NCBI GenBank assembly: GCA_013397075.1
Contig: VWZS01002406.1
Location: 124,001 to 188,000, forward strand
DNA from: Rhabdornis inornatus
Lineage: Eukaryota; Chordata; Aves; Passeriformes; Rhabdornithidae
Direction: 5' to 3'
Length of the DNA: 64,000 nt
The position numbers and the translations under genes are program-made. The notes under the pieces were generated by a model that was given only the letters and a program-made list of their open reading frames with translations, was not told the origin of the DNA and searched no databases. Position 1 is the first letter of the stretch. The number at the start of each line of letters is the position of its first letter. This document shows, piece by piece, positions 12,301 through 25,397 of this stretch.

Positions 12301-15299
12301 TGACAAGCCTGGGCCTGCCTGTTAAAAATGAAAACTGTTGCACTGCCTCCCAAGAAACCTCAACAACGTGGTGGTATTTGCACACTAATTCATAATATGC
12401 ACAGGTCCAACCGTGAACCTGAAGTTCTGTTACCACTGAAATACACCACACAAATGATGCTAAAGGCTTTCCTTATCACTCATCTTATGCAAACCAGTTT
12501 TACGCCTATTTAATTTCACTGGCTAAATGGGAATGACTCCAGAGTTTGTACCAGTATGAGATCAGAATCCTGCATGCAATTTCCAGCAGCATGTTAAATT
12601 AATTAATCCATAAACAAAAGGCCTGTTTTGCATGATCAGCTCCAGGCTTTCTATTTTTGATATGTAACTAACTATAGGACTAGGAGACTTCGTGTTCCAT
12701 ATTAAGAAAGAGCAGCTTTGCAAATCTAAAAGAAACACAGATGACTTTTGGGGACAACTTCCTCCAGAACAACAGTGTAACTAGAAGAAAGAAGCAGATC
12801 CTAATACCGTCAGAAAAACCTTGCTTAGCTCCACTCTAGCTTGGGGAAATCTGCTTGTGCACAAACAGAGCCACAGGAGAATAGGGTTACTATCATTTAT
12901 TTTGTTTGTATTTTCCATCTCTTTGACCACTTTGGCAGACCACCCTTGTTTACACTGTAACATAGGACATGAGATTACATCTCTTACTGAAGGGCTCCTG
13001 ATAACATACTCAGATACGGTGTTAAGGACCATGAATTCCAAATTGACATTACTTTCACCTATTATTCTAGTATCCTTACTAATATTCAGCTCTTCCAGAA
13101 GTATCATGCCATACATCACAAAAAGTAGTCTGAATCTTGCTGCATAGGACCGCTGTGTAAGTAATTTTCATATCCAGTATGTTCTTTCAAAATACTAATT
13201 TATCTTTTGTTATAGCTGACTACAGATTATCATAACTTACTGCATTTTTCTAATGGTTGGTCACCTGGGGGAGAAGAATTACAGAATTCCAAAGAATATA
13301 TTTTAATTTATATATGTAATATGCAAGTCACTATATGTGGAATAAAATCATCAATTATTTTTCACAATCTAAAATTGATAGCAACTGGTTTAGTAGTTCT
13401 GTGACAATGCCTCCTTTACATTAGACTGTCATAAGCATAAGAACACGAAGGGGAAAGAGCTTTTTACAGCCATTTAAGAGCAGTTTTTAGTCCTTGTGGT
13501 TGTACAGACAGACTTTCCTACACACAGTGAATCAATATACTTCTGTCTACTTGTTGGCTCTGGTGGACTGGAAGCTGCATCATTAGTTTGCCTTGTAACG
13601 TGCCAAGATGCAATTAGTTACACAAAAATGCTATTAAAAAGCAGTTCAACACGAACACGTGCTTTTGCGTGGAAACTTAAAAATGCAATCCTGACACTAA
13701 TCTCTCAAAAAATTCAGTTCTTTAAAGATTCAACCAGTACATGAATCAGTATAAAAGCAATCCCACATGGCACTGTAGCATATCTTGCCTGAACACAGCA
13801 AAAATATATTAAATAGTCACTTTAATTTAAATGATTAGTATTTAGGAAAAAGCACAGCCAAAAATCTACTCAGTGGATCTATACCTAGCTGTAAAAGTGA
13901 AACTAGGACTGTTTTATTAAAACTGACTTAAAACTTCAAGAAAATAAGTGCTACAAGGAATGTGCAGATAAAAAGAAATGGTATTTACAAGCAAGAAACA
14001 GTGACTGCACATGGTATGTAATCATTAGTAAAATCCAGTACTGCTGGAGTTCACACAGATTAACTGTGCAGCTGGATAATAACATTGGAAATGTTTATGA
14101 CCAAGTATTATTTGTACTTCCTTTGTGTAAGATAAGGACAATCACATTTCATGTTCTGAATCATAAACTAACCAACCCTGTTTTCCACCCACTCAGACTT
14201 CTCCCTCTGCAGGGCAGTCTTAACAGATTTAGGGCCAGACTATGAAATTAATTGGATATATTGTCTCCAGAATGCAACTCCAAGAACAAATCCCCTACAC
14301 CTAATCACTTAGGCACCAGTCTGAACACCATTCCTTTCCAAAACACACCCAAACCTGGTCTTTTAGGCATGTACTTCCAGAGCCTGGGGTCTTTTCCTGG
14401 AGATAAAAGGATGGGACACAAGGTTCACTTTTAAAATAGATCTAGAGGAAAAAACATATTATTGCATTGGATAAGTGATGGGGTAAAGCACTCAGAAAAG
14501 AGGGGAGGCTGGGTTTAGTGCCTCCTTCAGCCTAATGGGGATTCAATCCCACATGTCCTACTTAAGTTCAAGAGGCATCCAGCTACAAGAGGCATAGGGA
14601 TGAAGACAGAGCACAAGAAAGAATGCAAACTTTTGCTTCTTCCTCCTTTAGAAACCATGATTTCAAAGCCAAGCAGCTATTAATGCATTTTGAAAGCATC
14701 ACAAACCTATTTATGTACAGAATGGTATGGCAGAAACACAGATGAGTCCTGTTTTATGGAGCTAACTGCTCTCCACCTAGGGCTTGGATTGGGGTGGGGA
14801 AGACAGGAACCACAGACTGTGGCATTTCTTGTCATCACAAAGCATATCCGAGAAACATCATGCATCTAAAACAAAGGAATATAGTCTTCATGCCCAAGAT
14901 AGTTCAACTTCCAGAGCAGCTACACACACTTACATGAAACCTTCTTAAAATGTAACCTCTGGAATTGCAGCTGTATGTGTGGAAGGTAAACACTGCATGG
15001 GACAACACTGGGTGAAACTCAGTCTTGGTCATTCCAGAGGCAGGATATCCCAGCTTAAGTCACAACTTATAAGGGAGAAATAAGTGAAGTGCTGCTGAAT
15101 GGCACATCCTCCATCTGGAGAAGATGCTTACACAAATAAGCATAAGAAAAAAAAAAAGGATTATAAGTGGTCTGGTGAATGTTCACCTTTCTCTACTCTG
15201 AACTTTTACAAACATCTACTAGTTTTAACCAGTGGTGCACGGTTGAGCCAGACTGAACAAGAAGAAGAGACAAATGAATTGTTTTCAATATTTTGAATG
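6361..15299. other. COLEC10-MAL2 intergenic region, no gene found
   Basis: This is about 9 kb of AT-rich sequence. Scanning both strands shows only short chance frames. The longest is at 6770-7174 (134 codons, plus strand); it lacks any recognisable domain and is not preceded by a CpG promoter. A poly(A)-like run lies at about 9943-9960. Distal regulatory elements of MAL2 or COLEC10 could lie here but cannot be identified by eye. Confidence 0.6.
9942..9968 (+). repeat. A-rich simple repeat
   Basis: A run of about 18 A is followed by CAAC and a second run of A. No retrogene body is recognised upstream, so I call it a plain simple repeat. Confidence 0.8.
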
Positions 15300-15329
15300 G
15301 ATAACCTAGTAGGCTCCTTTAAAAAAACC

Positions 15330-15573
15330 AAAAAAGCGCAACCACGCAATTTCGAAGCCCAAATATCCGTAACCAGAAGGTAAATAACAACCTTTGGCAA
15401 GCCGGCATTAGGAAATCACGCCCCGAGTCTGGCCTGATACAGGACTCGTGAATGCGGAGCGCCGCGCTCCTGGGGAAGCCGAGAGCCGGACATGGCGCGG
15501 CTCCAGCCCCGGTGCCCGGCACGGCGGGGCCGCCGCCCAGCCCCGGGCGAGGCGCGGCGGCCGCGGGGCGGTG
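15330..15573 (+). promoter_or_regulatory. MAL2: MAL2 CpG-island promoter and 5' UTR region (left part)
   Basis: Composition changes abruptly from AT-rich to very GC- and CpG-rich, beginning with GCGCAACCACGCAATTTCG near 15336 and peaking at 15450-15573 with runs such as GGCGCGGCGGCCGCGGGGCG. This sits 1.9 kb upstream of MAL2 exon 2 and runs straight into the assembly gap, so it is the expected position of the promoter and 5' UTR. A short frame from the ATG at 15492 does not resemble the MAL2 N-terminus. No TATA box is seen, which fits a CpG-island promoter. The transcription start cannot be placed. Confidence 0.8.
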
Positions 15574-15770
15574 NNNNNNNNNNNNNNNNNNNNNNNNNNN
15601 NNNNNNNNNNNNNNNNNNNNNNNNNNNNNNNNNNNNNNNNNNNNNNNNNNNNNNNNNNNNNNNNNNNNNNNNNNNNNNNNNNNNNNNNNNNNNNNNNNNN
15701 NNNNNNNNNNNNNNNNNNNNNNNNNNNNNNNNNNNNNNNNNNNNNNNNNNNNNNNNNNNNNNNNNNNNNN
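15574..15770. other. Assembly gap (197 N), probably hiding MAL2 exon 1
   Basis: All bases are N. The gap interrupts the GC-rich promoter. MAL2 exon 1 encodes roughly the first 40 residues in other vertebrates, a proline-rich cytoplasmic tail plus the start of helix 1. Neither side of the gap encodes it, and the size needed (about 120-135 bases) would fit. The placement is inference. Confidence 0.85.
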
Positions 15771-17508
15771 AGGACCTTTGAGCTGAGGTTGGCTATGACG
15801 CTCTGCAGTGCCACTGATTAGTGGGAGATAAAAACCGAAAAAGCTTGGTAGAACTCATCTGACTTTATTAATGTATTTTTTTTTTCCTTCTTCTTATGGT
15901 CAGAGCAGAATACTGCTTGGGTCCCAGCCTGTGAGCTGGATCCCACCTCTGTAAAATTGTAAACTGTAAAATTGTACCAAAGCAAGGAACAAGTTGAAAC
16001 TTGAAACACAAGTCCGGGCACTAAATCAGGCCCAGAGGCAGTAAGGACAAAAGGTTAATTTGGTTGGCCAACCAGTTGCACATCTGACAGCCAAGCTGTA
16101 GTGGACAGGTGTAGTGTGAGGGAAATAGCACAACAATGGATGCTGAGATTAGCAGTCTCTACAGGACAGTTCTAAATTTATTTTTAAGGAACCCTGCAAG
16201 TCTGCACATTCAAAATACTGAAAACATTTCACGTGTCTCTGTTTTTTGTTTAACAGACAATTTTTGGTATCCCTTTTGCTTCCTCACTGCCCATCACTCT
16301 CTGGTCACCAAGTAACAGATTTGCACCTGCAGTCTTGTGAAACTAGAGAAAGTTTGGTTCTTCACAGCTAAAAAAGGAACCCTAGAGAACAACTTGACCA
16401 GTAATACATAAACCCATGGGAGCTTTGAACCGAAACTAGCAATGCATCTTTACATATGTACTGCTACAGAATAACACCAGGAAGCTCTCCGAATCTGAAA
16501 ATGTAACCTCTGACTTCCTGGTTTGTAAATTTGTAGAATTTAAACAAGAAATAAGTAACTTGCGCTTGGAAATAGATTTTAGTTTACACTATTCAGCAGG
16601 TTGGATTATGAAGTTCAATCTTTTTGTAATAAACAAACATCTTTGGTATGAATCATAACTGTCATCTACTTATCTTTTTTTATTAAGAGGCAGGATTTGC
16701 AGGAAGAATTAGTAGTGTTCCTTTGGCCAAGAGTTGATTAAACCATGGAAGCCTTAGAGTACATAAATTCTCCAGCAGGCCATCCCTAGCACAGCATCCC
16801 TACCACTCATTTGCTGTGAAGAGTCTGCTGAAACGAAAATTGGCGCTGCTGAATTCTTATCCAAGTTATGATGATTGTGGAAAGCTCTATGTTTTTTTTA
16901 GTCTTTACAGCATACTCTACAACTCACCTTATTCTGTATTCTAGTTTTTTTTTATTTTGCTTTAATGATTTGTGTCCTCTTTCAGCTTGGTATTACAAAT
17001 ACCAATACAATACAATTTTTCAATACAATTGAAAAAATGGCTGTCTTATTATCTCCCTTCTGTATCTCATCTGATTAGGACTACAAAGCAAAACAGTATG
17101 AGATTGAATCCGAAGCAGTAGAAGTACATCCTTTTCGTGCTAATTTGTGTATATATAGAGAGATTTGTGTGGGGGTGTGTGAAGCATGTTTTCACATTTC
17201 TTATATCTTGCTCAAAATTGGAGTAAGGGTAAAATTTTCAGCAGCACACAAGTCACCTGGGTTTGTAAATCCCATTTTCAAGACTATTTTAAGAGCTTTT
17301 AGGAATTTAAGAGTAGCTTTGTCTTTTCACCACTTAGTGCCTATCATTTCTGAGAGGAGGACTTGGGCTCTCTGAGTACTTTTGAAGTGTTCCCTCTTGG
17401 TTCCTAAGAGTCATCTGATGATATGTAGTGTGATATATCAGCTCTTAGGCAGAAAGGACTGAGTAAAAGTTATGTCTCAGTTTACTCTCTGTACTCCTTT
17501 CCCTGTAG
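15771..17508 (+). other. MAL2: MAL2 intron 1 (visible part)
   Basis: AT-rich sequence runs from the gap to the acceptor CTCCTTTCCCTGTAG at 17494-17508. The donor of exon 1 is not visible and probably lies in the gap. No other exon or repeat is recognised. Confidence 0.8.
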
Positions 17509-17679
17509 CTGTTTGGAACAATAGTCTGGATTTTGGTCGCCTCTACCGGAGTTCCACTGCCACTGCTGCAGGGATGGGTAATGTTTGTGGCAGTGACATC
17601 GTGGTTCCTCTCCATTGTGTTCCTCTGTGTGTTCCTCTTTGGTTATGCAAATAGAATTGCTGTCAACTGGAACCAGGCG
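17509..17679 (+). CDS. MAL2: MAL2 exon 2 (MARVEL-domain helices 1-2)
   Basis: The 171-base exon gives 57 codons, beginning LFGTIVWILVAST and ending AVNWNQA. Its acceptor is a pyrimidine tract ending in TAG and its donor is GTAAGA, both phase 0. The motif VPLPLLQGWVMF (residues 15-26 of the exon) is a MAL2 hallmark and matches human MAL2 as I recall it. Residues 1-13 complete transmembrane helix 1 and residues 23-46 form helix 2. Known for the protein: MAL2 is a four-helix membrane-raft protein of the MAL/MARVEL family. It is needed for indirect (transcytotic) delivery to the apical surface in hepatocytes and other polarised epithelia. The loop after helix 2 (FGYANRIAVNWNQA) differs from human but keeps the NWN core. 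Identity is very secure. Confidence 0.97.
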
Positions 17680-20600
17680 GTAAGATTTTTTTCTTTCTTT
17701 GTTTTATAAACTGAAAATTATTTAATGAGAAGTGTTGATCTTAAGTCTTAACACCTGGCTTTCTGCTCTGGCACAAAGTTTTTCAAACAAAACTTCAATT
17801 CAAATTCAAAACTGGAAAAAGAAAGAATAGGGTTACAGAGGTGGCAGAGGAAATCAAGGTTTTATGATGGAGGCTGAAGGAGCTTTTGAAGCTGTTTGGA
17901 GGAGTACAGTTGTCCTCTCTGAGCACATAAAATGTATGAGTAGCAGGAAGAGGACTAATTTAACAAGGCATGACAACAAATTTGTTTAAATGGCCTGAAA
18001 TTACTGTGGACTGGAAATCAGAAAATACTTTCTGACTTTTAGAGAAGAAGTAGTAACACTTTGTGAATATTGGAGATGTAGAAAGATATACCTAATATTA
18101 TAAAGGAAAGGATTTATGAACATACTGTGTGATGTAGATGTCTGAGATAGTACAGACTGGACTTCAGCACCCAGAAGGTCCACTCCAGTTCCTAAGAAAG
18201 TCTCCTGGTGACTTTTGGGTCAATTCCCCAAAGCTAGGGCAGCAGTGGTGAGCGGCTGTTAGACCTTAGGTGGTAAAAGACAATAACCTGCACTGTATCT
18301 TAACATCGTATTAGACTTAACATCTTCACCTTTCTTAGAGGGAGCTTGGTGAGACTGCAGACATAAGTATCCTTTGCTGAGCTTTTCAGCTTGAAAACAG
18401 AGCTTGAATCTTGCTGTAATTGATTGTTATGGCTTGTGCCACTAGTTCTCAAAGACTGTAGATTCCTGTTAAAAAAGGGAAGTTTTTTGTATTAGTTTTT
18501 GCCAACCACATGGATACCTCAGGTTATTGATTGGTCATTTACATAATAAGAGGTGGCATAACTGTGATCAGAATTTTTAATTATAAAAAAACATTCTTCC
18601 TAAAGGACTGCAACTTCTAAACTACTGAAGTGTGTCTGCCTGTAACTGCTGATCACCTTCACTTTGCTCCTGGGCAGATTAGTGTTTCTATTGATGCTTC
18701 CCTTGATCATAGCTGGAATTGCATGCTTCAGTATCAACAGCTGTGGATATTTATCTGTTCAGGTAATTAATGGACAGGCCCTTAAAACGAAAGTTCTTTA
18801 AAGCAAATCATAAATTTTTATAAGTTTGGAGCTCTGACAAATCAAAGCCCATCAGTGCTAATGCACTGGATTCTACTAAAAAACAAACTTTAGCACTTTA
18901 ATAGTGAGTAAACATACATACAGCATCAGCTTTCCAGCACAATACAGGCAGTAATTAGGCTAATAATCAGTTACAATCACAGAGACCTTTACAGGGATTT
19001 ATGCTGCAACATCCTCACAAATTATGATGCAACAAAGCCCTTGAGCATAACTAAAGTAAATTAATAGTGTCCTGGGTTTCATTGAAACTGTTTGCCGGTT
19101 TACAATCATGCATCTAGTTAAGAGTTGCTGGGCAAGGACAAAGTCTTTTCTAGATTGAAAATGCTATACAAATTTCAGTTTATAACAATTGTGTGTGTGT
19201 GTTACACATTGGCTACTTGATGCCGGCAGTTTGTCATACTGTTAGTTTTGTCTCCTTGTATATAATAAATTGCTGGAAAATTTTCTATGTCAGCAAATGG
19301 ATATGTGACTTGTATAAAAACTGCATCAGTAACTTTATCAAAAAAGCTGTCGTAACTCAGCCAGCATCTCAAATAAATGCAGAGAGAATAATTTTATCTC
19401 TAACTTGGTAGCTGAAACCCAGCTCCTTCCAGCTGTCAACAAAAATAAGAGAAGATACTTCACCATTATCTTCAGGTACCCAAATATTTTGTAACTTGTT
19501 GACACTAAGCTCTTTAGCAGCACTTCACAAGTTGGGTTTTTTTTACCTTCTGTTGCAAATAAGTAATTAAGTACTGGAAACACGAAAACTATTTTTGTTA
19601 CTATAAATGCAGTCCTGGATTTAGTAATACCTTATGTTGTAAATATATCTGCTCATACTAATAGATATGTTTAAAAAATAAGATGGTACATAGTGGAAAA
19701 GATGGACCTTATGGAGCTCCATAACTCAGTACATCAGTGTATTAAACCAGATGGTATGACAAATACTGCCCTTTACAGCCTGACTCACAACACACTCATT
19801 TACAAAATTAGATGTGAACTAACTTATGCTGCTCTGATAGTGTTTTGCATTCACTTTGCATGAGGTTTCAATGATTATACAAGTGTGGGAGCAAGGGAGA
19901 GTTAGGCACTATGATAACAATTACTAAAACCCAAAAAAAGGTCCCTCAAAAGGTCTTGGGATTTTTGGTCACAGAAACCATAACCATGTAAGTGTGAAAC
20001 CTTACTGATGCTACAGAGCTTCACTGTAATTGCTGCCAGGAAAAGGAAATTAGAGGGTTTGGCAGGAGAATGAAGGAGATGAAAGAGTCTCTCCTGTATG
20101 CAATCAGTCTTGATCTAAGTGGAATGGGGAACTGTAGTAGCAGCTTATATCACAACTTATCAAAACTGACTAGGGTGTGATTTAAGTAGCTTTAGCTGCA
20201 ATCAAATATGGAACAAGTAATCAGCTTGAAAAGAAGATTCTTTCAATTAAAATAAAATCTCACGTCTATGAAAAAAACGCATTTCTCTGGACAGGGCAGT
20301 GCAGCACATTCTCACTTTGCTCTCAGGCAGGGAGCAGGTAAGGATTGTCACACAGTAATTTCTAGTGCAGGCGAGTGCTGTCTGCTGGACACATATAAAG
20401 TATGCTTTAGGCATACTGATAGTCAATTGCACTCAAGTGAAGTTAAAGTTCATAAAGAACTCATTAGTTAGACTGCATATCATAGGTATCATAAAGCACA
20501 CATATACTTGCATATATTTTAAAAATCATCTCTGTGGCTTTTAGACCTTCACAAGTATAGGCACAAAGTACATGTTGTATGGATCAAGAATTGAGTGCAG

Positions 20601-21543
20601 TGCAAATGTCAGCTTTTCAGACTGAATAATGGAAGGAGATGTTGGAAGAATACTTTAGACATTTTAAACTGTACTGGAACATGCCTTAGGTCTTGCTGCT
20701 GGAACACTGGGGTCTGAACGAGGGCCTACAAAGGCACCAGACCTTTTTTGTGTGTCAGTAATGGAACCCAGAAATCAGAGTTAGGTGTTTCAACCTTACA
20801 TAGGTTTAAGTAAGCATTCATCATAAAGGAGGGAATTGCCTGGAGAGGGCCAGAAGAGAAGCATATTTGAAGTAAATCCTAAAACCTGTCCTCACAAGTC
20901 TTGGATATTTTGTTCCACAGTATCATTTAGAACTGTCAGGTTACTGACTATTGGGTAGAGCCAAATCAGGGAGAGTTGTGGAAATGCCTCAATTCTTAGA
21001 TCTCATTGAACTGGGACGTTGGACACTTCAGCTGTGTCAAAGCTGTTGTTTCTGGGCATTTAGAGAAGCAAAATTTAAGCATGGAGGGAATATTACTATA
21101 GCTTTGGTTATAGCTGATAAGGGACTTACAGGACTGCAAGATTGTATTGTACTGCTTGAATTGTGATCAAGTTGGCCTGTATATGTCTTCTTTTTTATAT
21201 GTCTGATGGGGGATTTCTTTAAACTCCACTAACTTTAAGATGGTCTAAAATGTCAGCTTAAGTACATAAAGATGAGCATGTGCCTCTCAATTTGAAAAAA
21301 TAGAAGATTTGGGGAGAGGGAGAGCTGCCCTTTATCACTAATAATGTTAATGAGTTGCTTAGAATTGTAAGAAGCTGTGAAAACATGTCCAAGTCAAGCT
21401 GTCAGATGGATTTAATACTGCTTATCTCAAGTTAGTGTTATCAGCTCTCGTCTCATGTTTCAGTGTTGGATTTCATTTGTACTGAGATGAGAAGAATTAC
21501 ATATGTATTGGAGCCCAGACTGATTCTGTTACTTGCTTTTTAG
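17680..21543 (+). other. MAL2: MAL2 intron 2
   Basis: This is a 3.9-kb intron with donor GTAAGA and acceptor TTACTTGCTTTTTAG. It is AT-rich, with no recognised repeat other than a short GT run near 19189-19201. Several short open frames look like chance. Confidence 0.93.
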
Positions 21544-21702
21544 GATTTTATTTTCCATGGGGCTACTTTTGTCTTTTATTTTGGAGCATTTCTACTGCAA
21601 GCAGCAACTACATCTCTGCATCACTTTCCCCGCAAATTCAACTCCACGACACAAGACAGGATTCTAAGTGGTCGTGAATATAACATAAGCATAGCAGCCT
21701 CG
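21544..21702 (+). CDS. MAL2: MAL2 exon 3 (helix 3 and extracellular/luminal loop)
   Basis: The 159-base exon gives 53 codons, flanked by TAG and GTAGGT, again phase 0. It opens with DFIFHGATFVFYFGAFLLQA, which is helix 3; the FVFYFGAFLL block is shared with human MAL2. The following loop carries two N-glycosylation sequons, NST at exon residues 33-35 and NIS at 47-49. Human MAL2 has a sequon (NTT) in this loop, so the feature is kept although the surrounding sequence has diverged. The exon ends IAAS, the start of helix 4, and continues into exon 4 as IFAF, exactly as in human. Confidence 0.97.
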
Positions 21703-24066
21703 GTAGGTGTTTCATATATTTGTGTCAGGGGAACAGAAGTCTGTAGCAAGCACTTGTAGCCAGCCATTCAACTTGGGAATTGAACAGCAAATTGGAATAG
21801 AAAGAGGAATGGTGAGAGAAAGAATTTCTTTTGATAGTAGCAAGTAGTATCTAACAGAGACATGCAAAAATATTGGTATAAGCTAATGCTTATGGGATAG
21901 CTACTTACTCTTCAGTATGGTGTAGAGTTGATACTCTTCACTGTAGTGTTTTAAATATATGATCACTACAGCTTATAATTTTTAGACCAGGTATTTTGTA
22001 AAAACAGTTTTGGTTATTAGAAGAAAAAGAACATCTGAGCCTTTATCAGAGGATGAGGTATGAAATTTACACCTGTGCTCAAAATTTCAGTTGCTTTTTT
22101 TATACCATTTAGATAGTCCTGAGCATGCCATGGAGATAAAAAAAATTGGACTAGGTCTTTGTGAAGCTCACATATGTACTTACTACATCAGGACCCTGCT
22201 GTCTCTTATTGCAATTATTAGAGTGCTTTGCTTGATAACCTAAGCCCAGAATGCATTTTTCTCACTGTAGTTGCATCACCACTGAATCTTTGTATTTGGT
22301 GATGTGGGTGTGCGTAGCTGAATCAGAAAATATATCAGGCTTTAGTTTTCATCCTGGCTGGATTCCTCAGGGATGAGTAGAGGTGTGTCAGGCTTGACTT
22401 AAAGAACTGAAACCACTTAATTTTTTGTTCCATCCAGAGGCTTTCCTACCAGGGAACTGTATATATTTATTAAGCTTCTAAACCCTCTGTGGTTATCTGT
22501 TGTCCTTAAAACTCTGTGCACCATAACTTTTGCACAGTAAGCACTTTCATTTCATCTTAAGATAAAAACAGGCAAATGGAAAGTGTAAGGTTCACATTCT
22601 CTCTGCAAGAGCAGAATAGAAAGGAAAAGCCCTTAGCTTTGGCAAGCCAGGCCCTGAAGAGGTCAAGTGGGTGTGTCAGTGTCCCAGGGCCAGAGTTCCT
22701 CACATCACCCACCTGCCAGTAGCACACTCGAGCACATCTGATCCCTGGGTGACTGTGTGGCACAAGGACAGAGGTGGTGTTTCAGCTGTGCCTGAACTAA
22801 GGAAGGTTCTGTATACTGAGCAAATGCATTAAATTATACCCTTAAATGTACCTCTTCAGTCTCAGTTTAGTGTCTTCAGATCCCACTGAATAGATAGTCA
22901 CTGCAATCATTTTGTCTGACAACAGAATACTGGTCACTCCAAGAAACCATTCCCTGCTTCCATACTAATTTTTTAAGGGAGAATTCAGTTCTTCAAGCCC
23001 CTCAAATCCCTGTGAAGATAGAGGAGGAGAAGATCCTTTTGTAACTTGCCTCAGTATCTTAATTAAGAGTAGCTGGAAAACGGTGAATGAGATAAATTTA
23101 GTCTTCAGTGTCTGCATTTTTTGCACGAGTGTATATTTATGAAGTCAAAACATACGGAAAAAATTTTTGAATCTTTAAAATATTTCATTAAAACAGTCCT
23201 GTGAGCCACATGACAAAAAGAATAAAAAGGTTGCTAATATTCTGTCTTTTAAGGTGACATTTTTATACCATGATTAGAAATATATATACGCTCATTTTTT
23301 ACAGGTGATGGTTCTATGGTGTAGCATTTCATCAAAACTTTAATTAGTCAAATCAACACTTTTATGCAAAGCAAAAGATGATTGAATTGGTATATTAAAA
23401 GAGACAGAATTTATTGTTGTCACTGGACAATATGAGAAACATTTTTTCAGAAATTCAGTTTCTCATTTCTTCTGTCCAGTGTACATTACATGTTCACTTT
23501 CATTGTGGCATGACCTTCAGTTCAAATCTATCCCATTCAGTTCTTGAGCAGGGCAACTTCCCTGGCATTGTCTGGGAAGTTGTTCTAATGGCTGGGTATC
23601 TGGTCAAGGAAGCCAGATGGGAGTTGTTTCTGTGAGTAAAAGAGTTCTGCTGTTTAGAGGGATGTCTTTGATGTTTGCTGGGGTAAAGGCATTCAGTTGG
23701 AAACATCTGAGATTGATGTTTGATCAGTCTAGATAAGAGAACTGAAATACACAGTGTACATATGCATGTTTACTTTCACCATAACATATTCTATTTCTAA
23801 ATGTCTGCTGAAGCAAGCAAGTGAAAAGTAGTAACATGGGGTAGTAGTAAAATGGGGTTATTGCAAAGAAGTTCCTGAGAAAACTTCAGAGGATCCCAAA
23901 CCTATCTTTACCTTATTAAGCATTCTGGTTGGGGGAGGAACCTTTTGACTCACTTGTGTTCCTGCATTCATTTAGAACAGAAAAATATTGTAGAACAATA
24001 TGTGTGATTCATATATTCAAAAATATGACTTTCATATTTTTTCTTTTTTCTCTGCTCCTCCTCTAG
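21703..24066 (+). other. MAL2: MAL2 intron 3
   Basis: This is a 2.4-kb intron with donor GTAGGT and a strong pyrimidine tract before the acceptor, ending CTCCTCCTCTAG. No gene or clear mobile element is seen in it. Confidence 0.93.
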
Positions 24067-24147
24067 ATTTTTGCCTTTGCAACAGCTATTTGTTATGGTT
24101 GCAGCACAGCCCTGGCATTAAGGAGATGGAGGCTAAATAACAGTTGA
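24067..24147 (+). CDS. MAL2: MAL2 exon 4 (helix 4 and C-terminus, stop codon)
   Basis: The final coding exon has 26 codons plus TGA at 24145-24147. It encodes IFAFATAICYGCSTALALRR followed by WRLNNS. Helix 4 runs from the end of exon 3 to about CSTALAL, and the short cytoplasmic tail has the basic LALRRWR block seen in human MAL2, whose end I recall as RRWRP. The bird tail is two or so residues longer. Exons 2-4 together give 136 residues; with about 40 from the missing exon 1 the total matches the family length of about 176. No frameshift or premature stop is seen. Confidence 0.96.
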   Translation: MFAFATAICYGCSTALALRRWRLNNS

Positions 24148-24629
24148 AGAGAGGTTAATGCCCATGTGATCCACTTCAGATCAAATTAAGTGCTACTTGT
24201 CTGTTTTACTGTAATTTAATTCTAAAAAGACTTTTTCCTGCTTAAAATCTGCTTTAAATGCAAGTAACCCCTAATCAGGATTTCTCCAACAGAAAAAATA
24301 GTTTCCATCTCTTCCCTTTCTGATATTTACTTTTGCTGTGTACTTATTGTAAAGTATTAGAGAGTTTAGGGATAAAGAGGTATCTCATTAGCAGACAACA
24401 GAACTCCAGTGCTACACCAGAAGAGGAAGAAAATGGAAACCAAGCCAGGATGTTAACTGCACAGGCAGCTAAAAAGCTCCCCCCTTGTTAAGCCTTGGGA
24501 TTAAGCGCTTTGCAGCGTTACAGTGCACTCCACATGGTAGAGCCCTGAGGCTCCTGGTAGAGTCATGGGTGTTCTGTGTGCTGCTGTTTGCATGATCAGA
24601 GCCCAAGCTGACTTTGAAATTCCAACTTA

Positions 24630-24648
24630 GTATATATATATATATATG
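24630..24648. repeat. (TA)n microsatellite in MAL2 3' UTR
   Basis: About nine TA dinucleotides in a row. Such tracts are length-variable. Confidence 0.85.
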
Positions 24649-25391
24649 TTATTAACTTTGATATACAGAGAAAATATTTTAAAAAACCATCCAGTGAAAT
24701 CTTTTTATACTCTCTTATAGCTATGTCTGGCTAGGGTCACCTGAGCCTTAAAGCTTACTGTGTTCCATACTAGATGAAAACTGGGACTTTCAATCAATAG
24801 TTTATTAGTTTTAGGAATTTAGCTTAATCAGATCTATTTATACTACAAAACAAAACAGTGCATTTGTGTTGTGTATGTATATACATGGTATATTTTTGTT
24901 TAACAGGAATTTTTGCACTGTTTAACTTTGTTGGAGTACAGCTTTGTTCTTGCTACTTCAAGTTCTGCGTTTGTCAGGTATTATGTGAGTCAATGTCATT
25001 TGAATGGAATGTTACCAAATAGTGAATAATGTCTGACCTCAATTCTTGCAATGTGGTGTTTGTTGCATTCTAAAGCTGCAGTGTTGTAAAGGTGTTTTTA
25101 TTTGGACAGATGCCTATGCAACATCTTGCTGAAAGCAGTGGAATGCAAAGGTCCGCCCACTGTGGAGTTTGCTTTTCTCACGAATGACGTTTAATTGAGC
25201 CTCTCTTGGATATCCTGGTGTATGATCACATGCAATATTATATACAGGAAATTGACTTAGCAAAACTAAACTATAGCATTGTGCTCTGCTCCCTGACACT
25301 CATGTCATTTTGCACATGGTGAAGCTTTTTGTTATTTTTGTAGTAAATAATTTTGGCTTTTGTGAATAGTGCCAAAAAGATAAGCTGGGAC

Positions 25392-25397
25392 AATAAA
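25392..25397 (+). terminator. MAL2: AATAAA poly(A) signal, probable main MAL2 end
   Basis: A canonical hexamer in the context GGGACAATAAAGGCTCTC, 1.24 kb after the stop. It is the only AATAAA I see in the 1.8 kb downstream of exon 4. Confidence 0.65.

Noticed and set aside
15492..15573. ATG and short Arg/Pro-rich frame before the gap as the MAL2 start
   Set aside because: The translation does not resemble the MAL2 N-terminus, and other frames here are equally open because of GC content; it is more likely 5' UTR.
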